From the NCBI GenBank assembly GCA_963718065.1, contig CAVQYE010000020.1:124001-188000 (forward strand): a stretch of 64,000 nt of DNA, written 5' to 3'. The notes below the pieces were generated by a model, which saw only the letters and a program-made list of their open reading frames with translations, searched no databases and was not told the origin of the DNA. The translations under genes were made by a program, and so were the position numbers. The DNA comes from CAVPGP01 sp963718065 (GTDB taxonomy: Bacteria > Actinomycetota > Thermoleophilia > Gaiellales > Gaiellaceae). Below, in pieces: positions 37,989 through 47,100 of the stretch (the first letter of the stretch is position 1; every line of letters starts with the position of its first letter).

Positions 37989-39417
37989 GCGGAGCAACGC
38001 TGAGCAGTGCCGGACGTCCGAGTCGACGATCACGGGATCGCGCCGATCCCCGCCGCGGACCGCAACTCGACGCCGTGGCAGCAGTTCTGGATCTGGGCCG
38101 GCGCCAACATCGCGCCGATCAACTGGGTCCTCGGCGCGCTCGGGCATCATCCTCGGCCTGAGCCTCGTCGAGACGATGCTCGTGCTGTCGTCGGCAATCT
38201 CGTCGGCTGCGCGTTCTTCGGCCTCTTCTGCGTGATGGGCCATCGCACCGGGGTCAACCAGATGGTGCTCTCGCGTGCGGCGTTCGGCCGCCGTGGCGCC
38301 TACCTGCCCGCCGCCGCGCAGATGGTGATGACGATGGGGTGGCTCGGCGTCAACACCTGGGTCGTGCTCGACCTCGTGCTCGGGATCTTCAAGCACATGG
38401 GCTACGACCATCCCGGCATGGGCACGAAGTACGCGGTCGGCATCGGGATCATGGCGGTGCAGGTCGTGATCGCGATCGTCGGCTTCTATCTCATCCAGTC
38501 GTTCGAGAAGTACACGGTGCCGGTCGCCGCGGTGATCGTGATCGTGATGAGCGATTCTCGCCTGGACGAAGGTGAACGTCGTCTGGAGCCATTCGGCAGC
38601 TCACGGCGCCGACAAGCTGCACCGCCGTCACGCAGCTGCTGACCGCGATCGGCGTCGGCTGGGGGATCACCTGGCTCACCTGGTCGTCGGACTACACGCG
38701 CTTCATCAAGCCCGGCGTCGGAGCGACAAGAAGGTGTTCTGGACGACGTGCGTCGGCGATCTTCGTCCCGACCGTCTGGCTCGGTTTCCTCGGCGCGTCG
38801 ATCGCGAGCGCGGGCACGTCGCAGCGATCCGGCCGACTTCGTGACCGCCGCGTTCGGCGCGTTCTCGATTCCGGTCCTCTTCCTCGTCATGCACGGGCCG
38901 GTCGCGACGAACATCCTCAACCTCTACTCCGCGACGCTCGCGGCGCTCTCGCTCGACCTGAAGGCGGCGCGGTGGAAGGTCAGCGTCGTCGTGTCGATCG
39001 TCGGCACCGGCGACCTGATCGGTTCATCCAGTCCGACGAGCTGGGCGACGCGGCTTCGACCAGTGGCTCGCGTCGGTCGTGGTCTGGATCTCGGCCTGGG
39101 CGGGCGTGATGGTGGTCGACTATCTTCGTGTTCCGTCGCGGCAAGCTCGACGTGCGAGGCGCTCTACGCGCACCCGGCGACGTCGATCTACGGCGACGTC
39201 AACTGGGCCGCCGTCATCGCCATGCTCGCCGGTCTCGTCGCCGGCTGGGCGTGGGGCTACGGGCTCGTCGGCGCTTCCAGGGCCCGATCGCGAAGGCCAC
39301 GCACAACATCGACATCTCGTGGCTCGCCGGGTTCGGCGTGGCTCGCGGTCCTCTACTACGTGCTGACGCCGCTGCTTGCGAAGAGCAAGGAGCCCGCAGG
39401 CGCCGACGGCGGTCTAG
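37986..39417 (+). CDS. NCS1-family nucleobase/hydantoin permease (frameshifted)
   Basis: This is a twelve-helix cytoplasmic-membrane symporter of the nucleobase-cation-symport-1 family, importing cytosine, uracil, hydantoin, allantoin or related compounds. A start at ATG 37986 is chosen from the strong ribosome site, with one indel before the frame VPDVRVDDHGIAPIPAADRN. Family blocks are WQQFWIWAGANIAPINWVLG (helix 1 substrate site), MVLSRAAFGRRGAYLPAAAQ, IGVGWGITWLTWSSDYTRF and VFRRGKLD. About eight indels occur. The end is placed at TAG 39415-39417 after LAKSKEPAGADGG. It is convergent with the dihydropyrimidinase gene. Confidence 0.75.
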
Positions 39418-39426
39418 AGAACGAAC

Positions 39427-39463
39427 GGCTCGGCCGGATGCCGCGACGGCGCCCGGCCGAGCC
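39427..39463. terminator. Bidirectional terminator hairpin
   Basis: GGCTCGGCCGG (39427-39437) and CCGGCCGAGCC (39453-39463) form a perfect 11-bp stem over a 15-base loop, exactly between the convergent permease and dihydropyrimidinase genes. Confidence 0.7.
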
Positions 39464-39465
39464 TC

Positions 39466-40886
39466 CTATCGCGCGACGGCGGTGCGGGCCGGACGGAGCT
39501 CCTCGCCGAACTTCGCGCGCTTCACGAACTGGCCGATCCCGGGCGACGCGACGAGCTCGTCGTTCTCGACGAGCACGTTCCCGCGCAGCAGCACGACCTC
39601 CGGGCGAGCCGGTGACCTCGGTGCCCTCGAAGAGGTTGTAGTCGACCTTCGAGTGGTGCGTCGCCGCCGAGATCGTGACCCGCTTCTCGGGGTCGAAGAC
39701 GACGATGTCCGCGTCCGAGCCGACGGCGATCGTGCCCTTGCGCGGGTAGAGGCCGAAGAGCTTCGCGGGGTTCGTCGCGAGCAGCTCGACCATCCGGTTC
39801 AGCGTGATCCGGCCCTTGCGGACGCCGAACTCGTGGATCATCTGCAGCCGGTTCTCGAGGCCCGGGCCGCCGTTCGGGATCTTCGAGAAGTCGTCCTTGC
39901 CGAGCGTCTTCTGCCCGTCCCAGAGGAATGCGCAGTGGTCGGTCGAGATCGCCGAGAGCGACGTCGGTGCGCACCGCGTCCCAGAGCACGTCCTGGTTCG
40001 CCTTGTCGCGCGGCGGCGGCGTGTAGACGTACTTCGCGCCCTCGAAGTTCGGCCGCTCGAGGAACGTGTAGTCGATGAAGAAGTACTGCGTGCACGTCTC
40101 GCCCCAGACGTCCCAGCCCTTCTCGCGCGCGAGCGCGATCGGCTCGACCGACTCCTTGCACGAGACGTGGACGACGTACAGCGGGCGCCCGGCGACGCGC
40201 GCGAGCTGGATCGCGCGGTTCGTCGCCTCGCCCTCGGTCTCGGGCGGCCGCGTCAGCGCGTGCCAGTGCGGCTCGGTGTTGCCGTTCGGCGAGCGCCTGC
40301 TTGACGAGCACGTCGATCGCGTCGCCGTTCTCGGCGTGCACCATCACGAGCGCGCCGGTCTCCGCGGCGACCTCCATCGTCCGGAAGAGCGTCTCGTCGT
40401 CGACCATCAGCGCGCCCTTGTAGGCCATGAAGAGCTTGTACGACGTGACGCCCTGGTCGGGCAGCGTCGCGAGCTCCTCGAGCGAGCCGCCCTCCTTCAG
40501 GTCGGTGACCGCCATGTGGTAGCCCATGTCGATCACCTGCTTGCCGTCCGCCTTCGAGTGCCAGTCCGCGAGCGCGTCGGCGAACGACGGGCCCTGCGGC
40601 TGGATGCAGAAGTCGACGTGGCAGGTCGTGCCGCCGAACGCGGCCGCGGTCTGGCCCGACTCGACGTCGTCGATCGTCACCGTGCCGCCGAACGGCATGT
40701 CGAGATGCGTGTGCGGGTCGACGCAGCCCGGCAGGACGTACTTGCCGGTCGCGTCGATCACCCGGTCGGCCTGGACGTCGAGCGATCTCGCCGATCAGGG
40801 AGATCCGCTCGTCCGTCGACGAAGACGTCGGCGACGTAGTCGTCGGCCGCCGTGATGACGCGGCCACCCTTGATCAGAACGGACAT
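39466..40886 (-). CDS. hydA: Dihydropyrimidinase / D-hydantoinase (frameshifted)
   Basis: This is a zinc amidohydrolase that opens dihydropyrimidine or hydantoin rings to N-carbamoyl amino acids. ATG 40886 is fixed by AAGGAGG six bases upstream. The metal-site strand reads LPGCVDPHTHLDMPFGG, followed by GVTSYKLFMAYKGAL with the carbamylated Lys, VMVHAENGDAID, ISTDHCAF in the corrected frame near 39940, and the C-terminal KGTIAVGSDADIVVFDPEKR. Indels lie near 40815, 40790, 40290 and 39960, with a last one near 39605. The product would go to the N-carbamoyl hydrolase at 44712. It is separated from the ABC importer by a terminator. Confidence 0.8.
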
Positions 40887-40931
40887 GGGAGCCTCCTTTT
40901 CTGTGTCCTCGGGTCCTCGGTCTGGTGAAGA

Positions 40932-40969
40932 TCGTAAAACGAAAGCGGCCGCCTCGTGTGGGCGGCCGC
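40932..40969 (-). terminator. Rho-independent terminator of the ABC importer operon
   Basis: On the minus strand GGCGGCCGC, loop CACACGA, GCGGCCGCC is followed by a TTTCGTTTT tract. It stands 21 bases behind the stop of the binding-protein gene and before the dihydropyrimidinase start. Confidence 0.8.
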
Positions 40970-40989
40970 CTCGAGTCGATCGGCGAGGG

Positions 40990-42125
40990 CTACTTGCCGC
41001 CCTCCGTGACCTTGACCGTCGCCGGCTTCTAGTTCTTGCCGTTGACGTCGACGCCCGCCTTCTTCAGCTGGTCGAGCGCCTTGTCCGCGTACTGGTAGGT
41101 CGTCGCCCTCGACGGCGTCTTCTTGATCACGCCGTACTTCTTCGCGATCAGCGCCGTGTTTGCGATCTGCTGCTTCGAGACGTGGCCGATCCCGTCGGCG
41201 TTCGGCCAGACGAGCTTGTTGATCTCGTTCATCTGCCACGTCTGATGGCCGGTGCCGAGCGTCGGCCCGTTCTTGAGCACGATGTCGACGCACTCCTTCA
41301 GGTGGTCGCGGCAGTAGATCCAGCCCTGGAAGGACGCCTTGAGGAACTTGATCGCCGTGGCCTTGTTGGCCGCCTTCCTCAGCCACTTCTCGGTGACGAA
41401 GATGTTGTCCTCGAGCATGCCCGTGCCGACCTGCGGGCTCGACATCTTGAAGACGTTCAGGTCGGAGAGCTTGTAGAGCTTGCCGGTGTTCGGGTTCTTC
41501 GACTCGAGCACCTGGGCGAGCTCGTTGTAGGTCATCGCCGCCGCGGCGTCGATCTTGCTTCTGGAGGAAGAGGTTCATGTCGAACGGCTGGTTGACGATC
41601 GTCACGTCGCTCTTCTTCGTGTGGTCGATGCCGTTCTTCTTCAGCGCGGCGAAGAGCTCCGGCTCGTTGCCGCAGCACCAGACGCCGACCTTCTTGCCGT
41701 GCATCTTCGCGATCGAGTCGACGCCGCTCGTCTTCCAGGTGATCTCGGTCATGCCCGAGCGGGCGAAGACCTGGGCGATCGAGACGATCTTGCCGCCCTT
41801 CTCGCGCGTCGCCAGCAGGTTCGGCAGCCAGTCGAGGCCGAATTCCGCCTGCCCGGAGACGACGACCTGTCTCGGGCGTGATGTCCGGGCCGCCGACCTT
41901 GAGGTTCACGTCGAGCCCGGCCTTCTAGTAGTAGCCCTTCTCCTTGGCCGCGTAGTAGCCGGCGAACTGCGCCTGCGTGACCCATTTCAGCTGCAGCGTC
42001 ACCTTCGTGAGCTGCTGCGCGGCCTTCGCCTGTGGAGCCTTCGGCGCGGCCGAGCCGACCCCGGCCCCGACGACGACGGCGGTCGCTGTCGCTGCGATTC
42101 CCGCGAGCAACCAGATCCTCTTCAT
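40990..42125 (-). CDS. NMT1/THI5-type ABC transporter substrate-binding protein (two in-frame ambers)
   Basis: This is an exported solute-binding protein of about 378 residues with a signal peptide (MKRIWLLAGIAATATAV...). Family marks are LQLKWVTQAQFAGYYAAKEK and GKKVGVWCCGNEPELFAAL. Relatives bind thiamine or riboflavin precursors and other pyrimidine-like compounds. A TAG at 41925-41927 interrupts KGYY-KAGLDV, a second TAG at 41029-41031 interrupts GKN-KPATVKV about 13 codons before the end, and one indel lies near 41560. Either the gene is decayed or the consensus is wrong. ATG 42125 overlaps the stop of the permease gene upstream. Confidence 0.75.
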
Positions 42126-42949
42126 GCAGTGCCCCTTTCCTGACGGGTTGGATCCCACTTGAGAGCGAAATGCTCGACGGCCGTGACGGCCGCGTAGAAC
42201 GCGATTCCGAGAATGCTGGCGACCATGATCGCCGCCCAGGCAGTTGTGAAGTCGAACAGCGCCGCGGAGTTCTTGATCTGGATTCCGAGCGCTCCTTGCG
42301 AGCCACCGAAGTACTCACCCACGATGGCACCGATCATCGCGAGTACGGTCGCCACCTTCAAGGCCGCGAACACGAACGGCAGCGATGTCGGCGCCCGGAG
42401 CTTGCGGAAGATGGTCAGCTCGCCGGCCGCGTAGGAGCGCATCAGGTCGATCGACGACGGATGCACGCTCGTCAGCCCTCGCAGGGTGTTCACCATCACC
42501 GGGAAGAAGCAGAGCACGGCCGCAACGGCGATCTTCGAGTTCGGCGAGAGCGGGTCGAACCAGGCGTTGAAGATCGGGGCGAACGCGATGATCGGGATCG
42601 CATTCGCGGCGATCGCGATCGGCATCAGGGCCCGGCCGACGTTCGCGAAGCGGCCGACGAGAATTGCGAACAGGATTCCGGCTGTCGAGCCGACGAGGAA
42701 TCCGCCGAGCGCCTCCTTGAACGTGTACCACCCGGCGCTCCAGAGGGCGGTGCGCTCGTCCCAGAAGGTGCGGACGATCTCCGACGGGCGCGGGAGCAGG
42801 AACTGCTGGATGCCGAAGAGCTTGATCGCGCCCTCCCAGGCGGCGATCCCGAGCACGAAGACGAGGATCGCCGGCACCCAGTCGGCGACCCGGCGGCCGA
42901 CGCGCGCACCGAGGGCGCGCTCGGGCGAGGAGACGACGAGCGCGCTCAA
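42122..42949 (-). CDS. ABC transporter permease (SsuC/TauC-type)
   Basis: This is an intact 275-residue inner-membrane permease. TTG 42949 is chosen because it overlaps the stop of the ATPase gene (TTGA). Six helices are visible. The cytoplasmic coupling loop reads TLRGLTSVHPSSIDLMRSYAAGELTIFRKL, i.e. the EAA-like motif of the nitrate/sulfonate/pyrimidine family. GAIVGEYFGGSQGALG is the typical pre-C-terminal segment. It is the second of two permeases around one ATPase. Confidence 0.85.
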   Translation of the reverse strand: MSALVVSSPERALGARVGRRVADWVPAILVFVLGIAAWEGAIKLFGIQQFLLPRPSEIVRTFWDERTALWSAGWYTFKEALGGFLVGSTAGILFAILVGRFANVGRALMPIAIAANAIPIIAFAPIFNAWFDPLSPNSKIAVAAVLCFFPVMVNTLRGLTSVHPSSIDLMRSYAAGELTIFRKLRAPTSLPFVFAALKVATVLAMIGAIVGEYFGGSQGALGIQIKNSAALFDFTTAWAAIMVASILGIAFYAAVTAVEHFALKWDPTRQERGTA

Positions 42950-43758
42950 CGCGCGACCTCTTCTTCCATCAGGTGCTCGCCGAGTCCGCGCAGCATCTCG
43001 CGCACCTCGGTCACGAGCTCGAAGTAGCGCGGCAGCTCGCGCGTCTCGACCGTCCGCGGCTGCGGCAGGTCGATGGTGACGGTGCCCGCGATCCGCCCCG
43101 GCCGTGGGCTCATCACGACGACGCGCGTCGAGAGGAAGACTGCCTCGGAGATCGAGTGAGTGACGAAGACGACGGTCGCCCGCGAGCGCTCCCAGATCTG
43201 CAGCAGCTCGATGTTCAGCCGCTCGCGCGTCATCTCGTCGAGCGCCCCGAACGGCTCGTCCATCAGCAGCAGCGGCGGCTCGAAGGCGAGCGCCCGGGCG
43301 ATCGCGACCCGCATCTGCATGCCGCCGGAGAGCTGCCACGGATAGTGCTCGGCGAAGCCGGTCAGCTCGACGAGGTCGAGCATCTCCTGCACGCGCTGCT
43401 TCCGCCGCCCGCGGTCCCAGCCGAGCATCTCCAGTGGCAGGGCGACGTTCTTCGCCACGGTCCGCCAGTCGAAGAGGACGGAGTCCTGGAAGACGATCCC
43501 GTAGTCGCGGTCGAGGCGCGCCTGGTGCGCGGGCTTGCCGTTCACGTTCACCGTCCCGCTCGTCGGCTCGGTGAGATCGCCGATCACGCGCAGGAGGGTC
43601 GACTTGCCGCAGCCGGACGGGCCGATCAGCGAGACGAACTCACCCGGATACAGGTCGAGGACGATGTCCTGTAGCGCCGTCACGTTGCCGCGCTGGAATG
43701 TCTTCGTCAGGTGGTCGATCGAGACGACCGGGTCGATCCGGTTGTCGGTCGCGCTCAC
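42946..43758 (-). CDS. ABC transporter ATPase (SsuB/TauB-type)
   Basis: The product is an intact 270-residue ATPase. Walker A LIGPSGCGKSTLLRVIG, Q-loop IVFQDSVLFDWRTV, signature LSGGMQMRVAIARAL, Walker B LLLMDEPFGALDEMTRE and H-loop VFVTHSISEAVFL are all canonical. It would energise both flanking permeases. GTG 43758 overlaps the first permease stop and its own stop overlaps the second permease start. Confidence 0.9.
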   Translation of the reverse strand: MSATDNRIDPVVSIDHLTKTFQRGNVTALQDIVLDLYPGEFVSLIGPSGCGKSTLLRVIGDLTEPTSGTVNVNGKPAHQARLDRDYGIVFQDSVLFDWRTVAKNVALPLEMLGWDRGRRKQRVQEMLDLVELTGFAEHYPWQLSGGMQMRVAIARALAFEPPLLLMDEPFGALDEMTRERLNIELLQIWERSRATVVFVTHSISEAVFLSTRVVVMSPRPGRIAGTVTIDLPQPRTVETRELPRYFELVTEVREMLRGLGEHLMEEEVAR

Positions 43759-44654
43759 GCCACGTTCTCCGGGGCCCGGTGGACGACGAGCTTCTCGGCG
43801 AGCAGGACGATGAGGAAGAACGTGATCCCGAGCGCCGCCGCGACGAGGTTGGTCGCCCAGAGGTTCTGCGGCACGAGCGAGTAGTACTGGTTGAAGTTCA
43901 GGATCGCCCCGCCGAGGCCGTCCTGGATCGAGGACGGGAGCTCGCCGATGATCGCGCCGACCACGGAGGCGGTCGCGGCGATCCGCAATGCGGAGAAGAC
44001 GTACGGCAGCGACGCCGGGACGCGCAGCTTCCAGAGCACGCTCCAGCGGTTGGCGGCATACGACCGCATCAGCTCGAGCGCACGCGGGTCGGCCGACTCG
44101 AGCCCGCGCAGCGTGTTGATCGTCACGGGAAAGAACGTCAGATACGCGGCGATCACGGCCACCGAGCCCCAGCCGGAGAGCCATTCCGGCAGCCTGGGGT
44201 TGACCCAGACGACGACCATCGGCGCGATCGCCAGGATCGGCACCGTCTGCGAGGCGACGATGTACGGCATGAAGCCCCGCTGGGCGAGCCGCGAGTGGGC
44301 GAGAAGGACCGCGATCGTGAATCCGAAGATCGCCCCGAGGCAGAAGCCGAGCGCTGCCTCCTTCGCGGTGAAGAGCGCCGAGTGCCAGAGGACGTCGATC
44401 AGCAGCGGCCCGTTGACGCGGGACGGCTCGAAGAGCGCCTTCACGATCGTGTGCACGTGCGGCATCGTGATGTCGTCGACCGGAAACGGCTTCGTCCAGC
44501 CCGTCGTCACCCAGATCCAGCGGTAGAGCTCCCAGAGCCCCCACAACGCGGCGAGGGTGAGGACGACGGTGCCGACCCGGGCTGCCACGCGAACGGCGGC
44601 GTGCTTGCGGCGCGACCTTTGGCCGAGGGCTGGAGAAACGGCGACCTGGGCCAC
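43755..44654 (-). CDS. ABC transporter permease (SsuC/TauC-type), first of the operon
   Basis: The product is a 299-residue permease with a longer first periplasmic loop than its partner (VTTGWTKPFPVDDITMPHVH). The coupling loop TLRGLESADPRALELMRSYA and GAIIGELPSSIQDGLGGAIL match the other permease, so the two may form a heterodimer. GTG 44654 opens the operon permease-ATPase-permease-binding protein. The gene is divergent from the carbamoyl-hydrolase gene, 57 bases away. Confidence 0.85.
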   Translation of the reverse strand: MAQVAVSPALGQRSRRKHAAVRVAARVGTVVLTLAALWGLWELYRWIWVTTGWTKPFPVDDITMPHVHTIVKALFEPSRVNGPLLIDVLWHSALFTAKEAALGFCLGAIFGFTIAVLLAHSRLAQRGFMPYIVASQTVPILAIAPMVVVWVNPRLPEWLSGWGSVAVIAAYLTFFPVTINTLRGLESADPRALELMRSYAANRWSVLWKLRVPASLPYVFSALRIAATASVVGAIIGELPSSIQDGLGGAILNFNQYYSLVPQNLWATNLVAAALGITFFLIVLLAEKLVVHRAPENVA

Positions 44655-44697
44655 CGTCGATTCTTACCATGCTTTCGACCGTGGTTTCGGGCGGTTA

Positions 44698-44703
44698 TAG
44701 GAT
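44698..44703 (+). promoter_or_regulatory. -10 box of the N-carbamoyl hydrolase gene
   Basis: TAGGAT, within TTATAGGAT, lies 8 bases before ATG 44712. The distance is the same as at hemE, so a leaderless transcript is likely. The 57-base divergent gap must also hold the importer promoter. Confidence 0.45.
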
Positions 44704-44711
44704 CGCCGCGG

Positions 44712-45950
44712 ATGGCCCTCGACCCGACCCGTACGGTTGCCGAGCTGCGCGAGCTGCAGGAGCTGACCGGCGACGAGAACGGCGCCCAGCGGGTCGCGTG
44801 GACGGAGACGTGGGCTCAGGCCAGGGAATGGCTCAGCGGGAAGCTGGCGGGAACCGGCGTCACGGAGGAGACCGACGAGGCGGGCAATCAGTGGTTCACG
44901 CTGGCGGGCGCGTCCGATCGGGCGCTGCTGATCGGCGGCCATATCGACTCGGTCCCGAACGGCGGCTGGCTCGACGGCTGCCTGAACGTCATGGCCGGCG
45001 TCGAGGTGGTGCGGCGCCTCGCCGAGGACGGGACGCCGCCGTTGACGGTGCGGCTCGTCAACTGGGCCGACGAGGAAGGCGCTCGCTTCGGCCGGTCGCT
45101 CTTCGGCTCGTCCGCGGCCGCCGGCTCGATGTCCGACCAGGACGAGCTGCGCAAGCTGACGGACGCGAACGGGATCTCGTTGCCGGACGCACTGCGGGAG
45201 CACGGCGTCGACCTCGATGCTGCGCTCGAGTCGCGGCGGCAGCTGGAGAGCGCGGTCGCCTACCTCGAGCTGCACATCGAGCAGGGCCCGGTGCTCGAGT
45301 CGCTCGACCTGCCGCTTGGCGTCGTCCTCGGCACGTTCGGCGTCGAGCGCTCGCGGATCACGTGGACCGGGCAGGCGGCGCACGCGGGCTCGACGCCGAT
45401 GGACAAGCGGCGCGACGCCCTGGCCGGCGCGGCGAAGCTCGCGCTTGCGATCCGCGACATCGCCCGCGAGACGGGCGCCGGCGCGGTGTGCACCTCAGGC
45501 GGAGTCGTCTGTAAGCCGGGGATCGTCACCTCGGTCGTCGAGACCGCCGAGCAGCTCCTCGACCAGCGTCACCTCGATGCCGGCAAGCTCGCGTCGATGC
45601 TGAAGGCGGCGCAGGCGGCGACGGAGCGCTTCGCCGCCGAGGAGTCGATCGACGTCGCCTGGGAGCGGATCTGGTCGATCGAGCCGATCCTCTTCGACGA
45701 GACGCTGGTCGGCCTCGCCGACGAGGCGATCCGCGAGGTCTCCGGCACCTCGCATCGCCTGCCTTCAGGCCCGCTTCACGACGCTGCGGAGATCTCCCGT
45801 GCGGGCGTCCCGACCGTGATGGTGTTCGTCCAGAGCCTGCGCGGGCTGTCGCACACGAAGCTCGAGGACACCAAGCCGGAGCACCTCGAGCTCTCGGTGC
45901 AGGCGCTTGACCGGCTGGCCGACAAGGCGCTCGCTCACTACACGTCCTAA
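44712..45950 (+). CDS. Zn-dependent N-carbamoyl-amino-acid / allantoate-type amidohydrolase
   Basis: This is an intact 412-residue M20-type metallohydrolase that cleaves N-carbamoyl groups, releasing CO2, ammonia and an amino acid. Metal ligands are LLIGGHIDSVPNGGWLDGCL (H-x-D...D) and NWADEEGARFGRSLFGS (E-E). The dimerisation domain has LELHIEQGPVLES and TWTGQAAHAGSTPMDKRRDA, and the last ligand His is in SGPLHDAAEIS. Acting on N-carbamoyl-beta-alanine it would be beta-ureidopropionase. N-carbamoyl-L-amino acids or allantoate are alternatives. Divergent transcription from the importer fits uptake plus hydrolysis. Confidence 0.85.
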   Translation: MALDPTRTVAELRELQELTGDENGAQRVAWTETWAQAREWLSGKLAGTGVTEETDEAGNQWFTLAGASDRALLIGGHIDSVPNGGWLDGCLNVMAGVEVVRRLAEDGTPPLTVRLVNWADEEGARFGRSLFGSSAAAGSMSDQDELRKLTDANGISLPDALREHGVDLDAALESRRQLESAVAYLELHIEQGPVLESLDLPLGVVLGTFGVERSRITWTGQAAHAGSTPMDKRRDALAGAAKLALAIRDIARETGAGAVCTSGGVVCKPGIVTSVVETAEQLLDQRHLDAGKLASMLKAAQAATERFAAEESIDVAWERIWSIEPILFDETLVGLADEAIREVSGTSHRLPSGPLHDAAEISRAGVPTVMVFVQSLRGLSHTKLEDTKPEHLELSVQALDRLADKALAHYTS

Positions 45951-45962
45951 AGGGAGGCATGA

Positions 45963-46001
45963 ACATGCATATACATGGCCAATGGCCATGTATATGCATG
46001 T
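45963..46001. repeat. 39-bp perfect palindrome with overlapping small reading frame
   Basis: A 19-base arm beginning ACATGCATATACATGG at 45963-45981 is mirrored exactly at 45983-46001 around one central A. It lies 12 bases after the carbamoyl-hydrolase stop and is far more AT-rich than its surroundings. AGGGAGG (45951-45957) precedes ATG 45965, which opens a frame of 33 codons (to TGA 46064-46066) beginning MHIHGQWPCICM. Because of the symmetry the other strand reads MHIHGHWPCICM. Operator, cruciform or terminator function is more likely than a peptide. Confidence 0.75.
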
Positions 46002-46042
46002 CTGACCGGAGCGGAAAGCCGCACCGGCACAGGCGATCCAGC

Positions 46043-46531
46043 TCAGCCCGAGCCCGGCGTCGGTGAGTACTCGCCGAGGAAGCCGGCGCTGATGATCTTC
46101 TGGTCGACGGCCGCCTGCCCGATGTAGCACTGCCAGGTGAGTCCGTTCGAGGCGAGCGAGCGGCAGCCGCCGTTGACGTGCTTCGTCTCGTCGACCGTCG
46201 GCTCGACGGTGCCCTTCATGTCGGCGATCTCCGGTGCGGGCGGCCTCGAGAGGACGCAGTGATACTCGACGTCCTGCCGCACGACGGTGCACCGCGGCTC
46301 CGTGCCCGCGAGCATCCTCGTGCCGGCAGGCAGGCTGGCCGCGACGTCGTCGCTCGAGATCAACGCGTCGGTCGCGAACGCGATCCCGGGCACGGCGATC
46401 GTGAGCGCGGCGACGGCGAGCACGAGCTTGCGCCGCTTCCGCCGCCGCGGGGCGGTGGCCGCGATCTGCGCGGCGACTGCCCGCTCGAGCGAGTTGCCGA
46501 GGTCCTCCAACTCGGGGAAGAGCGTGGTCAT
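46043..46531 (-). CDS. Membrane-anchored partner of the ECF sigma factor (putative anti-sigma-like)
   Basis: The product is 162 residues. A cytosolic N-terminus of about 40 residues ends in a basic stretch (RRRKRRK), followed by one transmembrane helix (LVLAVAALTIAVPGIAFAT) and an exported domain with four cysteines (PRCTVV, YHCVLS, GGCRSL, WQCYIG). The ATG 46531 overlaps the sigma factor stop (ATGA). The position and topology are those of an anti-sigma factor, but no zinc-finger H-x3-C-x2-C motif is present and I do not recognise the family. Confidence 0.6.
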   Translation of the reverse strand: MTTLFPELEDLGNSLERAVAAQIAATAPRRRKRRKLVLAVAALTIAVPGIAFATDALISSDDVAASLPAGTRMLAGTEPRCTVVRQDVEYHCVLSRPPAPEIADMKGTVEPTVDETKHVNGGCRSLASNGLTWQCYIGQAAVDQKIISAGFLGEYSPTPGSG

Positions 46532-47100
46532 CGTGTCGCCTCCCTGGTCTGCAGTAGCCGGTCGCGCAGCGCACTCAGCCCGCGATGGACGCGGACGCGC
46601 GCTGCGCCGCGGGTCGTTCCGAGCGTCTCGGCGACGTCGTCATAGGACAGGTCCTCGACGATGCGAAGGTGCACCGCGCGCTGCACGTCGTCGGGGAGTG
46701 CCGCCAGCGCATCGTCGAGTGCCCCGTCGAGGAGCCCGTCGAGCTCGGGCGCGGCGGTCGAATCGTCGTGGTCGCGCGCGGTGAGGACGCCGAGCCGCTC
46801 GCACGCGCCCCGCTCGAGCCGGCTCTTCCGCACCGATGCGACGAGCACGTGGCGGGCGATCGCGTAGAGCCACGGCGCCGCCGAGCCGCCGGCGAGATCG
46901 CGGAACCGGGTCCGCGAGAGCCACGCCTGCGCAAACGTCTCGGCCGTGAGGTCGATCGCCGCGTCGCGGTTCCTCGTCCGGCCGAGGTGAAAGCGGTGGA
47001 TCGCCGGCGCATGGCGGTCGTAGAGCTCGCGAAACGCACCCGCGTCGCTTCCTGAGCGCGCGAGCAGCGTCGCATCGCTTCGCAGCGGCGCGGTCGTCAC
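46528..47100 (-). CDS. ECF-type RNA polymerase sigma factor
   Basis: The product is 190 residues. Region 2 reads LYDRHAPAIHRFHLGRTRNR and FAQAWLSRTRFRDL, followed by WLYAIARHVLVASVRKSRLE. Region 4 reads LPDDVQRAVHLRIVEDLSYDDVAETLGT and AARVRVHRGLSALR, with the recognition helix. It is an extracytoplasmic-function sigma factor and not the WhiG-type factor that would read the pilus promoters. The start is GTG 47100, but an ATG with a good ribosome site lies at 47123 in another frame (see the leader entry). Confidence 0.85.
   Translation of the reverse strand: MTTAPLRSDATLLARSGSDAGAFRELYDRHAPAIHRFHLGRTRNRDAAIDLTAETFAQAWLSRTRFRDLAGGSAAPWLYAIARHVLVASVRKSRLERGACERLGVLTARDHDDSTAAPELDGLLDGALDDALAALPDDVQRAVHLRIVEDLSYDDVAETLGTTRGAARVRVHRGLSALRDRLLQTREATR

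Noticed and set aside
40990..42125. Recoding of TAG as a sense codon
   Set aside because: TAG is used as a normal stop by hemE, pilT, the c-di-GMP enzyme and other genes here, and the three internal TAGs are confined to indel-rich blocks. No suppressor tRNA is visible.
45526..45999. Minus-strand frame starting MHIHGHWPCICM as a gene
   Set aside because: After the palindrome it runs antisense through the carbamoyl-hydrolase gene with Arg/Pro-rich shadow sequence.
46528..47100. The sigma factor that reads the pilus promoters
   Set aside because: It is an ECF factor with only regions 2 and 4 and a membrane partner. GCCGATA promoters are read by WhiG/FliA-type factors, which also have region 3.
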